64,000 bases of DNA from Rhizoclosmatium globosum (Eukaryota; Chytridiomycota; Chytridiomycetes; Chytridiales; Chytriomycetaceae). The notes beneath the pieces are model-generated. The model saw only the letters and a list, made by a program, of their open reading frames with translations, made no database searches and was not told the DNA's origin. The position numbers were made by a program, and so were the translations under genes. The stretch lies in assembly GCA_002104985.1 (NCBI GenBank), contig MCGO01000009.1:248001-312000 (forward strand). Reading direction: 5' to 3'. Shown piece by piece: positions 23,453-35,405 of the stretch; the stretch's first letter is position 1; each line of letters starts with the position of its first letter.

Positions 23453-23787
23453 GTGGAAACGGGTTGATGATTGGAAATCCAAGGCAAGGTGGACCACTTG
23501 TCAATCGAATCGGAGCAAGAGGGAATATGATACAAGGACACGTTTACACTCAGCCCATTGTTATCAAACACAGTAATCGGTCCATGGTAATATGAATTCC
23601 GAATTTTCGTTGCAAGGACATTGATCCACTGACGAATATGGTGAATAGGAGTTCAATCAACAATTTATTGCTGGGCATGGAATGCAGCTGAAAGAAGCGA
23701 CAGTTGATCGCGCCACGTTCTTCCGAGGATACTAGAGTAGAGGGGGGAATCATGGAACCAATAAAAATTAGAGCAGCCAAATCGTCA
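23453..23787. other. Interval between convergent genes
   Basis: About 335 bp between the WD40 gene (plus) and the mL40-like gene (minus). No gene or structured element seen. Confidence 0.5.
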
Positions 23788-24268
23788 TCACTGTCTTCGT
23801 TCGTACTCCCATCCGTCAGTTGGAGGTGTTTCCGTTGGAACTCGCAGACGTCGAGGGAATGTTTCGCCCTGATCAATAGCGCTTTGAGTCACTTGACCAG
23901 TCCCTTCAAACAACTCTTTGTGGTTCTTTTCAAGGTCTTCCATAGCTAATCTGATGCGGAGGTATTTGCGGGCCAATCGCTCTTCAGTTTCGACAGCTTC
24001 TTTTGTCTTGGTTTCAAACGAGGGTTAGGGCACACGGGCGGACGGGATAAGCTTACTTTGAGATGGCACCACATTCGCTCGATGATTCACGTTGGGAGAG
24101 GGTTTCGGCTGAGACTTTGAGGGCGGGAGGGACTGGCTGGGACAGGGGGGCTGGGTACAGAATGTCCCGCACGACTTGCATTCGCTTGTCGGTGATTCCC
24201 TGCACTGGCCGCTTCTTGGCTCCGCTGGAGGCTACTTTGGTTGCGAATGAACGGAGTTGGATGAACAT
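23788..24268 (-). CDS. Probable mitochondrial large-subunit ribosomal protein mL40 (MRPL28/MRPL40-like)
   Basis: Two exons, ATG at 24266-24268. The N-terminus MFIQLRSFATKVASSGAKKR is an Arg/Ser/Ala-rich mitochondrial targeting-type sequence. It is followed by DKRMQVVRDILYPAPLSQP, which resembles the helix after the presequence in the mL40 family. Exon 2 is a charged helix (ARKYLRIRLAMEDLEKNHKE) and ends PPTDGWEYERRQ. Length (about 145 aa) fits. The intron between about 24000 and 24058 has a good donor (GTAAGC), but the frame does not close with the visible acceptors, so the join is one base off. Assignment rests on overall layout and two short similarities, hence moderate confidence. Confidence 0.5.
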
Positions 24269-24570
24269 GACTGGTTTTGCTTTTTTTCCCTAACACCCCT
24301 TCCGTCCTTCAAACCATTCTCAATAACTCCAACACTCAACCTCTTCAGAAAAGGAATAAAGAGAGGGAAAGGGAAAATAAAATGGAATGTGACATAACAA
24401 TGACTGTCCAAGCTTTATTTGTAACAGTTGTGACTAGACAGGGAAAGCAAAGATCTTTGCATTGACAAATCAAATGACTCAAATCCAATGTGAAATGTTA
24501 CAAATACTTGAAAATTTCTGGATCCCACGTCGATTTGAAACCGCAACTGCAAAAAAAGTTGAAGATCCGA

Positions 24571-25612
24571 ATGGCTTCATCAGGACTGACCAGGAGCTCC
24601 AGCACATCCAGCACCCTCAGTGCGGAATCAAGAACATCTATTCACTCTGGCAGTCATGATTCTGGAAGTCTTGGCCGGATATTTCGCAAGTCCGCCGCTT
24701 CTCTTGATGATCACCATCACAACGCCGTCTCCTTCCATTGCGCCTACAGAGATGGATTCAAACTATTTCAAGGCAAACTGTTTCTGAATGAAGTTTCTGG
24801 AAGTGTTCTCTTCAAGAGTCTATTGCATGCAGATGTATGTGGATTGATTTGCTCTCTCTCACTCAAAATGCTCACAAGCCATTTCTTCAGATCCACTTCC
24901 ATATCCATGATATACAGAGTACAAAGAAAGAAAAGTACCTTGGGATCAATACTTCCTTGTCACTTGAAACATCACGAGGAGAGGTGAGGCGTGGCCCACG
25001 TCGGGAAATTATTACAAATTGCTGATATTTGTCAACTTTGTAATAGTATCACTTCTCGTCATTCTTGCATCGGGATTCTTGTTATGAACTTATGCAACAC
25101 ATGATTGCAAACAAGCGGGATGATGTCGTCCGGACTTGTGCTTCTCCCCGCCGAATGTCTAGCCTCGAAGATATTGTCGCCCCAGACTCTACTTGCATTT
25201 TGTCTGAACGGTTAGAAAAACTTCAAGAATCAATAAGCAAGAGAAAGCTGACGTTGTCCAAGAAACGCGATCGGACTGTTTTCAGGTCAATTTCATCGGA
25301 AACATTGGTTGAGTCTCCTCGGGAACTTACGTTGGAGCGACGTGTGACACTTCCTATTTCGAAAAAGGATTCGGTTGTTGTCAGTGTTGTCAAGCCAAGC
25401 ACAATTGTGACAAATGTCCAAGAATTGCCAATAAGGGAGGATTTAACAGTCAAGCCAGCCCCAATCCCTAAAAAGCCGCAACTGGTATTGGCAAAAGATG
25501 CACACTATCGGCTCATGTTTTTGCTGGTGTGTGTTTCATCATCGCCAACATTGTGATTATCGTGTTGGGTATTGGACACAGAACCGTCTTCAAAAGGTTC
25601 AGAGCGACCTAG
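24571..25612 (+). CDS. GRAM-domain membrane protein A
   Basis: ATG at 24571 gives a Ser/Thr-rich N-terminus. The GRAM domain starts near residue 50 (VSFHCAYRDGFKLFQGKLFL) and continues over two introns (24835-24890, 24984-25046) through IHFHIHDIQSTKKEKYL to YHFSSFLHRDSCYELMQHM. The linker is charged. At the end one frame stops at 25556, but the +1 frame gives a hydrophobic segment VCFIIANIVIIVLGIG and stops at 25612, which matches the single C-terminal membrane anchor of gene B, so a one-base indel in the T5 run near 25518 is likely. GRAM proteins bind membrane lipids at contact sites. There is no VASt/StART-like lipid-transfer domain, as in GRAMD2-type proteins. Sits 289 bp before its paralogue. 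Confidence 0.75.
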
Positions 25613-25901
25613 CTGCGTTTTAAATTATCTTTGTTTTTATTTTTGTGATACCTGTAAATAACGTTGAATATGTCATCAATCCGTCATCAGCATTCTGAAT
25701 TATCGTACCATAATTCAAAACGAATAGCCAGAAGTTGAAAAGAAGCAACAAGAGATCGGTGTAATCGTGACTGCCAGCTAAAAACAAAAGATCGGAAAAC
25801 ATCGATGGAGTCCCAGATGAGAGATCGGAATTTGTTGCTTCAACAAGAGGCTGGATTGAAGATGGTTCGATGTCTCCAAAAAACCACACCACCACTTTGC
25901 C

Positions 25902-26862
25902 ATGGCAGCGATCCACTCACCACCACCATCACCGTCACAGCTCCAACGGCGACTCAGTTCTCGGATAAAGTTCGGACTTCTGAAACGGGACTCGGGCGGA
26001 TCCGTGGATTCGAGCGGCGACGATGTTCGGGTGCTTCGGACGCAGAGCTTCTCGTGCGCTCTTCGGACGGGATTCTGGCTTGATCAGGGCGTGTTGAAGC
26101 TGTGCGAGAAGAGCGGGCTGTCCAGTTTAAAGCCCCGTTTGCAAAGACGGTGAGCTTATTTTGGTTGCTTGCTTGGCATTACAAATGGTTCCCTGATCGC
26201 TCTTTATTGGCGTAGGTGCATATACCACTGTCAGAGATTGTGTCGGTAGAACGCGCAAAGTACTTGTATGTCAACACGTCCTTGATTATCCTCACAAAGA
26301 AGCGGGAGGTGTGTTTGAGTTCTGCCTTTTTGGAAACACCTTAATCATTTATCTCCCCTTACAACAGTATTTCTTTGCTTCATTTCTATCACGCGACGGT
26401 TGTCTAGCCATGTTAAAGGGAATGCTCGAAATGAGGGGAATTGAAGTCAAAGACCGTGCCATCCAAGTTAAACCATCGATTCTCCCCGACACATCAGCTA
26501 TCTGTGAATCCCCTTTGGAAGTCGATTCTGCTGCTACTATACCCCGCCTACAACCGAAAACTGAGCCCATTCCTCGGAAAGCGCAAACACTTCCTCGACC
26601 ACAACCAAGCCAAAAACAATCTGTCGCTTCAGACCTGACATCATCGTCTCAGTCAAATATTTCTGTTCAGAAATCTGCATCGGTGCAGTCAACTGTAATG
26701 GATCGAGTGGGGAAGCTGGGGAAGATGGAATATAGGCTTTTGTTGGCAGTTGTAGTCATGTTTGTGGCAGTGAATGTAATGATGGTGGGGATGGCGGTAT
26801 ATACCATGTTAAAACTGTCGAAACTGGTGGGGGAGCTGAGTATTGACATTCCAGCCACATGA
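25902..26862 (+). CDS. GRAM-domain membrane protein B
   Basis: ATG at 25902, Ser/Pro-rich start. The GRAM domain reads SFSCALRTGFWLDQGVLKLC in exon 1, then VHIPLSEIVSVERAKYLYV in exon 2 (26216-26308), then, after an intron at 26309-26367, YFFASFLSRDGCLAMLKGM, the canonical end of the domain. A Pro/Ser/Gln-rich linker leads to one strong membrane segment near the C-terminus (LLLAVVVMFVAVNVMMVGMA). About 310 aa. One base is missing between CEKSG and KAPFAKT (near 26110). No VASt domain. Same architecture as gene A, so a tandem pair; predicted ER-anchored membrane-contact proteins. Confidence 0.8.
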
Positions 26863-26983
26863 TTCTTGGGACACTTTCTGCACAAGTTCTTTCTTTAGTT
26901 GTTCGTATACCCATACCTGAAATATTGTAAATTAGTTTGTTATTATACTTTCTTTCAGCCACAAAACTCTGGTTTGTTTGAGG

Positions 26984-29066
26984 ATGGCAAAGGAAAAGAG
27001 GCTGCGCCCGAATCCATGCATCCGATGCAAAGACATGCGTCGAAAGTGTGGCCTAGAAAAACCAGCGTGTCTAAGGTGTTGCAACCTAGGGTCTTGCAGC
27101 GCAGTGTCAATATGCTCCTTCACGAGAACAGCAAGAGGACACCAGCCGCTCTCCTTCAAACCAAAACTCAACCCACACTCCGCCTACTGCCGATTTAAGA
27201 AGTACAGGAGTTCCGGAAGATCCGATTCGTCACTGGCACCATCCAGCTCCAATAATAGGACACCCACTCTCTCCAAACTTTACCTCACCCATGCGGAATA
27301 TCAGCAGTCAATCTAATATACCCGAATCTACCGCAGAGTCGCTGGTTCCGTCGGAGGGTAGAAGCGGAGGTCTCCTATCAGTAAACTCTCAGCCACTCAA
27401 TCCCAGTCTCGCCCAGCTCGTGCAATCAATAGAAGACCCAATACCAGATGACTCGATTCTTGATTCCGAAAGCCTTGATTCGGATTTATACCCTACGGAA
27501 GAAGAGTTTAATTTGGTTACGCGGTTTCTGACGAACGATCGAAGGGCTTTAGTGATTCTTGCGACGATGGATGGATCCAAGTTTTTGGAAAGGTATCGCG
27601 ATCAGCCTGCGGCATTGAGGTTGACAGTTTTGTGTTTTTTTCTTGAACCACATTGTGTCTGAATTTACACCGATCAGATACACGGTCGCCGCAATTGCAG
27701 CACATTTTATGAGTCCTTCTACACCCGAAGAAACTATATTATCATATTACCGACGCGCAAGGATGGCTATTTTTCGAGTAATTGATAAACCGTGTTTGGA
27801 AACCTTTCAAGCCCTCATCTGGATAACTTGGTTATCACGCTGGAAAGGAGACCCGGAAATGGGACGGCCGTTTATGAACGCTGCGATTCAAATGGGGCAT
27901 TGGCTTCGTTTAGATGTCGATCCCGACGATTCTCCGTCTCTCAAGTTGAATGTTTTCGAAGCTGAGACGCGTCGGCGAGCGTTTTGGAGCCTGCATTTTT
28001 TAGATGTAACTGAAAAGACGTTGGTGGTGGATGTAGATCCTGTTGCATTTCAGCCAGTTCGAATGAAGCCTTTGGGAACTGTATCGCAAATATTTATGGC
28101 TTCGGAAGCAACGCAGCTATCGTTTCAAACATACAATTTAATAGCAGCAATCAAGCGATATTATTCTGTTGCACCTGCCTCGCTGGACGAGTTGATAGTC
28201 AATCAGACAGCAGAGCAGCTTACTGTGCGACTAGCTGCCGTTGATGCTGGCATTCCATCTAAATATAAACTTATTACCGCAGCAGCTGAAGTGATTACTT
28301 CCACTGATATAGATCGCTTCTCCCAACAGCTTTCATTCTTGCACCCAAAAGAATATCCAATCGTCGTGATTGGCCTGAACATGAATCTCTTTGCCTCTAT
28401 ATGCATGCTCCAACGTCCACGAATGTTTCTACTAGCATCAAATCATTCGACCCTAATACAATGCCAAACGCGAATCGAACCATTATAGCAGCTGCCATCA
28501 ACCAATGCTTCCACGCCGCCCACCGAATCACATGTTTGATTGTTTATTTAAGTGACATGACTGTCGGCACACCTCAAGAACGACTCGACGCGAACCAACG
28601 AAACACATTCCAATCCCACTTCATGTCCATATTCCCACTCTTTGAAGCCGTGATTACATTCTGGTTCATGAGTTGCAGGATGGACCCGCGGTGGTGGATC
28701 TACCTGGAACGCGGGAACTGTCCACGCGACGCGCTTCGGGAACGGCTTTTGAACGTATTGGCGTTTGTGAAGGGGAGTCAGCCTGTGGATTCGGGGATGT
28801 TGAAGCCGATTGTGAAGTGTATTGAGGCCATGTATTTTGAGATGGATCGGATGGAGAAACGGGTTCCTATTGTTACGCATGTTGAGGATGCTGAAGAGTT
28901 GTTGTGTGGGATGAAGGTGCATTCTGTTGGGGCTGATAAGGGTGGTGATGGTCAAGTTAAGGAACCGTGGGCTTTTATGGGACTTCTGGGGTTGGATGTG
29001 GCTGGAGGTGTGCGATGGTTTTCTAAACAGGAATCGCAGTGGAGGAACTTTTGGGCCTCAACTTAG
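26984..29066 (+). CDS. Zn2Cys6 transcription factor, full length
   Basis: ATG at 26984. The cluster begins PCIRCKDMRRKCGLEKPACL and continues into the +1 frame (GLAAQCQY), so one base is off at 27095. A Ser/Thr/Pro-rich linker of about 130 residues follows. The fungal-specific factor (MHR, PF04082-type) region then runs NLVTRFLTNDRRALVILATM, intron about 27619-27677, YTVAAIAAHF, YYRRARMAIF, ITWLSRWKGDPEMGRPF, LRLDVDPDD, RRRAFWSLHF, and on to FWFMSCRMDPRWW and a C-terminal FMGLLGLDVAGG...WRNFW. A second break lies near 28460. It is the best complete template for the other family loci in the window. Nuclear regulator, target unknown. The cluster is a different subtype (CIRCKDMRRKC) from the mini genes. 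Confidence 0.85.
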
Positions 29067-29305
29067 CGTGGATGACTAAATGCCAAACCAAGGTAGATAA
29101 GAAAAAGTCGGTGATTGGTGCACGTTTAATACCGTCTGATGATCCATTGTCCAGTCCGTTTGCATTGTTTCGCGTTAAATCAGTACATTTTGGGACGTAG
29201 TTTGCGGTCCATCGAATAACAAGATACATATCAGTTGAGGCTCCAGCTGGTACACAGTCTTTAAAGTCCTCAGTGATTTGTGTCTTTCGTGATAGCCGAA
29301 GGGAG

Positions 29306-31462
29306 ATGGCCAATGAAAAAGACCATAACCCCAAAATGCAAGTTCAAAAGCACTGGCTGACGACAGCGTGCACCGGATGCCGCCGCCTCAAACGCAAGTG
29401 CCAACTTAAGCCCGGATCGTCGGCTTGTGTTCACTGCGAAAAGCGGGGCCGGGCCGACACGTGCGATGCCCTGAATTTGGATGTTGCCCCGCCGCCAAAG
29501 AGCTGCGCCCGATGCATCAAATACCACAAAAAGTGTGTTCCAGGCGCATTTGGCTGTGTTTTGTGCATGGACCTGGGCCTCGAGTGCGCGGCATCGTCTC
29601 CAAAGCATCCGGAAAGGTAACCCTGAAAACCTGTCAAAGGCACCTTACTGACCAGACCACGCATCTGCCAGCCCTATCGCTGCTAAACTGGAACGGAGGA
29701 ATCTTTCGCAGTCGTCGGCAGAGTCGTCGCTGACACTGTCGACACCAGTTGAGCACTCTCGATATCTTGACAGCAGCGCTCAGACAGAAACTCGACAGCT
29801 GGAAGATACTGACCTTTTCCCCACTGTCGAAGACCAGTTCATGGTCATCAACTTCTTCAATTCGTCTCTTCCCAATGTTGCATACCTCACCATGAATATT
29901 CTGGATAAGGAGTCCATCATTTCTTCGTTCTTCAGTACAGCCCCTGCTCTTCGGTAACAAGTTGCTGATAAGAAATTTAATTTCTTACCTTTTCGTTCAA
30001 GGCTGGTTGTTTGCGCTATCGCAGCTTACTATGCAAACCCCCCACTTCCAGATATGATTTGCCATACGTATTATCAGCGAGCGCGGAAAGCTATCATGCT
30101 AGCTGCAGATACTGCCTCAATTTCTACGATACAAGCTTGTCTTGCCATATACAACTTTGCAATATGTATGTTGCCTTCAAATCGCCAATGATGGCTCTAA
30201 TTTCTTAAAATTAAGGGAGGGGCCACCCTCTTGTGGCGCAAACATTCTTTCGATTGGCTCTTGATATGGCCGTAGCTCTTAAACTGTACGTCGATCCAGA
30301 CGATTCCCTTGGCTGGCGCAGTATAACTTGACGGAGAAGGACAAAGATTCGCGACGACGATTATTTATGGTTTGCTGTTATTTGCAAAAACGTGAGAGTG
30401 TCTTCTTCGCTTTCTCTCTGTTCTAACTGGCCTCGAAGTTGACCAAAGCGTATCGCCAAAGGCGTATAATCTTGACATATCACTTGACGGATTAAAGCCG
30501 TTCACGGGCTCACAGAATGCTGTGGCCAGAGTAAAGATCTACGATCTTCTGTGTAAAATCAAGACGCATCATTTGCAAATACCTGAATCAGTCCATCACA
30601 TCATGTTCTCGGATTCAACAATTCAACTTCAGTCAGACCTGATGGCTCTCCATCACAATGTATCAAATAGCCTATTACTCAGTTCAGATGCTGAAAGCCT
30701 CTCGATTGCCGATTGCGATCGCTTCGTGAATGAAATTGTTTCTCATGAGTCTCATCACGAAACGTATTTCTATCTGGCGGCCAATTTCAATACCCTCATG
30801 TCGATTTCTCTTCTCCAGAGACCAAGAATGTATCTCTCCCATTTATCAACCTGCCGCCCATCGCGCCTCACTACCGAGTCAGTTTTAATCATCAGCAATG
30901 CAATTCGTTTATGCTCGGGTCGGCTCATCGCATCACATACTTGCTCGTATTCTTAACAGACGTACTGAATGGAAATATCCTCTCATTTCCCAAGAAAAGC
31001 GAAACTATTGTAAGCCTACGTTTCTCGGATTCTATTGCTTTGAAGCCATGACTGTATTTTGGTTCGTTTACTGTCGCATGGACCCCACTGGCTTCCTGAA
31101 TCGGTACCATTACGAGGGATCGGAGAGATCTGAAGGCGAGGCTGGAGTTGGTCGCGAAAACTGTCAAGGAAATGAAAGGAGTTGAGATTATGGCGCCTGT
31201 TGTTGTGTATGTTGAAGCAATGTGGAGTGAGATTTTGGCAAAGTGGAGTGAGGAAGCTCCAGTTGATGTTGAAATTGTAGGTGGGGAAATGGTTTTAGGA
31301 AACAAGGCTGAATTCATGAAAGAAGCTGGAACCAAAGAGTCGTGGGGATTCTTGGGGCTGCTTGGAATGGAAGTTGCAGGCGGTTTAAGATGGGTTGGAA
31401 AGGGTGAGGATTCTTGGAGACAGTTTTGGCAGGTGCATGGATATGTGGAGCGAGAGGAATAA
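29306..31462 (+). CDS. Zn2Cys6 transcription factor with two tandem zinc clusters
   Basis: ATG at 29306. In one uninterrupted exon there are two complete six-cysteine clusters. The first is at Cys 22, 25, 32, 41, 44, 53 (spacing 2-6-8-2-8) and the second at Cys 67, 70, 77, 84, 87, 94 (2-6-6-2-6), separated by 13 residues (DALNLDVAPPPKS). The rest is the usual factor domain: FMVINFFNSSLPNVAYLT, intron about 29954-30000, VVCAIAAYYANPP, YYQRARKAIM, RLALDMAVALKLYVDPDDS, RRRLFMVCCYLQK, SLLQRPRMYL, FWFVYCRMDP and FLGLLGMEVAGGLRWV...WRQFW. Frame breaks near 30320, 30940 and 31110 are probably indels. It lies 240 bp behind its paralogue in the same direction. Confidence 0.85.
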
Positions 31463-31498
31463 TCCATTCTCACTTTGAATTTAATGCCGTAATAATCG

Positions 31499-34400
31499 AT
31501 GCAATTAATCTTTATGCAAATGGTCCGTCTTGAAAGCAATGCCTTCTTTGCGCACTTTGTCAAGACTTCCGAATTCAGTCTGTTGAAGAACAGCTATGCC
31601 CGCGGAGATAGACAGTGGATATTACTTGTACCTCAGCAGAGTTCGTTGGTTGGCATTGACGTTGGAGTCGCTGGATTCACTGCTGCCCATATCCTCGTAC
31701 CCACCAGAGATGAGACAACAAACACCCGACATTCATTGAGACGATATCGATCTTTGGGACTCGGAAGTAGAAGGGTGGACCTTGGAATCGGGTTTCTCCT
31801 GGTGAAAGATGGTATGGTAGTGTATATGCTTTCGCTTCCCTAATTAGCAAATAGCATTCGATTCAGCCGATGTATCGCAAGAAGTAAATATCCTGGAAAG
31901 CGTTTTATACTCAGAGAACGGAGTGACGTTTAGTATTCTGTGTATATCAGAACCCCTTAGTCTACCTTCTCCGGGCATACTTCCTCCTCAGGTTTGGACG
32001 TCAGTACATAATATGCTATAATTAATCTAATTGAGCAGGAAATGCACGACTCTATTCTGTCCGTGGCGCGAATTTTGGGTAGCGTCAAGAATTCAAGGAC
32101 GAACTTAACTATTCTGGATGAGATAAATAAGGAAATTGATTCATTCAATGATAGAGTACTGGAAATGCAGAGTTTGATTGCGATGGGGACTGAAATGAAG
32201 GTATTGTTTCTGGGGTTAAATGAACGTTAAATCTTACATCACCAACAGCACACGCTGGACGCTTGCTTCAATGTAAACATGATTCTTGCGTTACTTACCG
32301 CGATTTATAAATGATAAAATAGATCATCAACAAGATCGAACAAAAGATGTTGAACGCAATCCTCGAGGAATCAGATATCCAGGTCGAGACCCTGTATCAG
32401 TTGACGGAAACCTATGTGATGGAAAACACATACGAACTCACATACTTCTTGATATCCAAGGAATTAAGGCAACGAGATTCGGAATTCGCTGCTGCTGTGA
32501 TTTCCATCGAATCCCTCGACTTAGTTCAACTGGGTATATCAAGCCGCTTTGGAGAGTCTCTGATGCGAGCTGTGAAGGTAATACTTTGGGATACGAGATC
32601 GTTCCTTACTGATTCTCAGGAATTCTCGCATATTTCAACATTACGAACGCCATTCGAGAAAATCAAATGCCTGATGAAGAGTATACGCTTACTCAACGCA
32701 AAAACCACTCGACGAAGCTCATCTCCGACGCGACTCAACGGCGATGTGGTCTTGTCGTCTGATGTGTTGGTTCCGCTGCTCGTGTTGATTGTCATTCGCT
32801 CGAACGTCCAGAACCTCCCATCTAGTCTGTATTACATGCAGCATTTTTCGTTCGAACATGATGTGGAGGGTGGAGAATATGGATACGCTCTATCATCTCT
32901 GGAAGGTGTGATTTCTTATATATTGACAAGTTCTCCTGGACTGGCTGAGGTTTGTGCCAAAAATAAGGAGCTTTTGGGTGCTATTGAGAGGAGCGACGTT
33001 GCTGCCTTGTCGTCCTTCATGGACGCTTCGATGAATGAAGTGGACGAATCACAGCGTTTTCTTGAAATTCGAAGTAATGTTCAAGGAGATGGGCTTTTGA
33101 TTCTAGCTTGTAGAGTCTCTAGTATCGATATTGTGAAGCTGCGTGAGTGCATCTGTTATAAAAAGTGGTTACTTAACTATCGTTTAGTGCTTCAAAAAGG
33201 ATTAAAGGCCACATCACAAAATTATAATCTGGAAACTTCTCTCCATATTGCCGCAGTACGGGGAGACTCATTTATTCTTCAGCTGCTCCTCGAAAACAAT
33301 GCAAAATCTTCTTACGATATATTCGGTTACACTCCGTTTCTCCGATGCGTGGAAAACAAGCACGTTGACATCCTTACCTACTTCGTCCGAATACGAAAGA
33401 ACGGAATCAGGCAGGAATGACAGCCTTTCACCTTTGCCGAGATGAACAAACTCTGTCGAAATTAATCGAGCTCCTGGGACTCAGCTCAATCAATGACCGA
33501 AATAACGAAGGCTTGACTCCTCTGTTACACCATTGTCAGCGTGGGAACGTGGACCTTGTCATGGCATTAATCCAGCTCCCGCAAGTAGATTATAAAGCGA
33601 TTGATTACGCTGGTCGCGGGGTGTTGCATATTGCCGGGTTTAGAGGATACACACTTATCGTCGAAGCTGTTATCACTCGCATTGAGGCGGAATCAGGTAC
33701 CTCAGCTGCGTTCATAAACGCGCTCAGTGTGCGAGGGAATACTGCCTTACATGCGGCTGCGGAGCCAGGTCACTTTGAAGTAGCGAAAGCGTTAATTCGA
33801 GGCGGAGCAAAAGCTGGTGTTAAGAATTTAGAAGGAAAAGTTGCGGGTGATACTGCAAAGGAAGGAGAAGTGCGGGAGTATCTTGATTCACAGGTTTTCT
33901 TGAGCCGGGCGAAAAAAGAGGGCATTGGTAAACAAGGGTTCAAGTTTTCGATGGTTAGTCGGCTGGATAAGCGAGACGGAGTTGCGCTTTTTGCGTCAAG
34001 AGTTTGAAGCGTCTTGAGGAGGGTTCAATATTTGACGTCAAGAGGACTCTACGTGACTTTGAGTTCTTTCGACAGCAAATTTTGGTGGAATATCCGAATG
34101 TGTTTTTGTGAGTTGATAGGTTCATCTGTGAATTGTTTGTGACTGTTCTTTCAGGCCAACGGTGACTGGAATTGTGGCGATGGATGCGCCAATAGCAAGT
34201 TACACTACAATATTAGTGCGGCAACTCGTGAATCGCTTAAACGAATTTCTGAGTTACGTATTGAATCACCCATCACTGATGGAAAACATACTTGTTTGGG
34301 ACTTCCTTAGCACTCAAAGTCTCGACGTAAGAACTTAAAGTGTCTACAACGAATGGTACTTACTTGTCACAACAGAAAGAACTCGATCTACGAAATGCAA

Positions 34401-35286
34401 AACAACGAAGCACTGATATGCTTGAAATGATCACGTCATCATTTCCACCAGTAGTTGATGGACTAGAAGCTACACAAGCCAAGTTTACAAAATGAATGCA
34501 ACGTACCTTGCACCCATGATCAATGTGCTCAACGCCTCAGCTGATGCAGGCCGCAAAATGGCGAAGGCACAGAAGGTTCTCAGCTCGTCCATTACGTTAG
34601 TGAGGCACCAATTGGGCCGTGTTGATGCTGATTGTACATTTGGAGATGATTATTCGTCTCGCTTCATACTGGTTGATTTGTATGCTCAATTTGAACGGAT
34701 CTACCTGAATAAGGTAAATTCAAATTTCTGTGATATGTATGCTCATACTGGTATTTAGAATGTCCCAAGCGCAGTTAAATTGGCAGAAACTTTGTTTGAT
34801 TCTATTCATCAAATGCATACAGCAGCAAATACCCTTGCAAGAAATGGTCTTGTACTTGCAGAATATACCAAAGCCTCTCGGGAAGTAAATCAGCTTAGTG
34901 CGGCAGTTACAAAACTCGAAACTGCTGCAAAGTCGAATCCAATTGAAGAAGTGGTTCAGAAACTTAGTGAGGTCAGTATCAGCTTCTGACAATCGTATTC
35001 TCTGACCTTTTTCAACAAAGGTATATTTTAAGTATGAAGAAGCTTCCAAAGTCGCCCAACAAAAGGCATCAAATTATAATTACACCATTGCAAGTCTTCA
35101 ATCTGAGTTAGAGCATTTTCAAAATGTAAGTGCTTATTTTCTAATAATCTAGATGCACTTATATTTTTATTCAAGTATCATTCATCACAACTCCTGCCTG
35201 TATTAAATGGATACGTCGCTTCTCAGCTAGAGGCAGAAAGAGACTGTTTGGCTCTTGCGGAGGCGGCAATAATCTCACTTCAATAA
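31499..35286 (+). CDS. VPS9-ankyrin-PX-BAR protein (VARP/Vrl1-like Rab5-type GEF and sorting nexin)
   Basis: N-terminal region as in VARP (AAHILVPTRDE, then VDLGIGFLLVKDG, intron 31812-31854, VTFSILCISEPL). A VPS9 domain is near 32650-32930 (DVLVPLLVLIVIRSNVQNLP, YALSSLEGVISYIL), the catalytic core that loads GTP on Rab5-type GTPases. Ankyrin repeats follow (TSLHIAAVRGDSFILQLLLE, TPLLHHCQRGNVDLVMALI, NTALHAAAEPGHFEVAKALI). A PX-like segment lies at 34020-34330 (RTLRDFEFFRQQILVEYPNV, then RLNEFLSYVLNHPSL). The end is helical and BAR-like, reaching TAA at 35284-35286. This order fits yeast Vrl1, the GEF subunit of the VINE endosomal coat, and extends animal VARP. Start chosen as the first ATG; 31514 or 31520 are alternatives. 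Frame break near 33400. Confidence 0.85.
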
Positions 35287-35405
35287 AGCAATTCCACGAA
35301 CTATTTCTTAAGCATTGATCATGATGGATTTCGTTTTCTTTTCTTTATTTTCTTGTTTTCGAGTTGTATAGAATTGTGAGTGAAAGGTTTAAGAATTGTC
35401 GGAAA

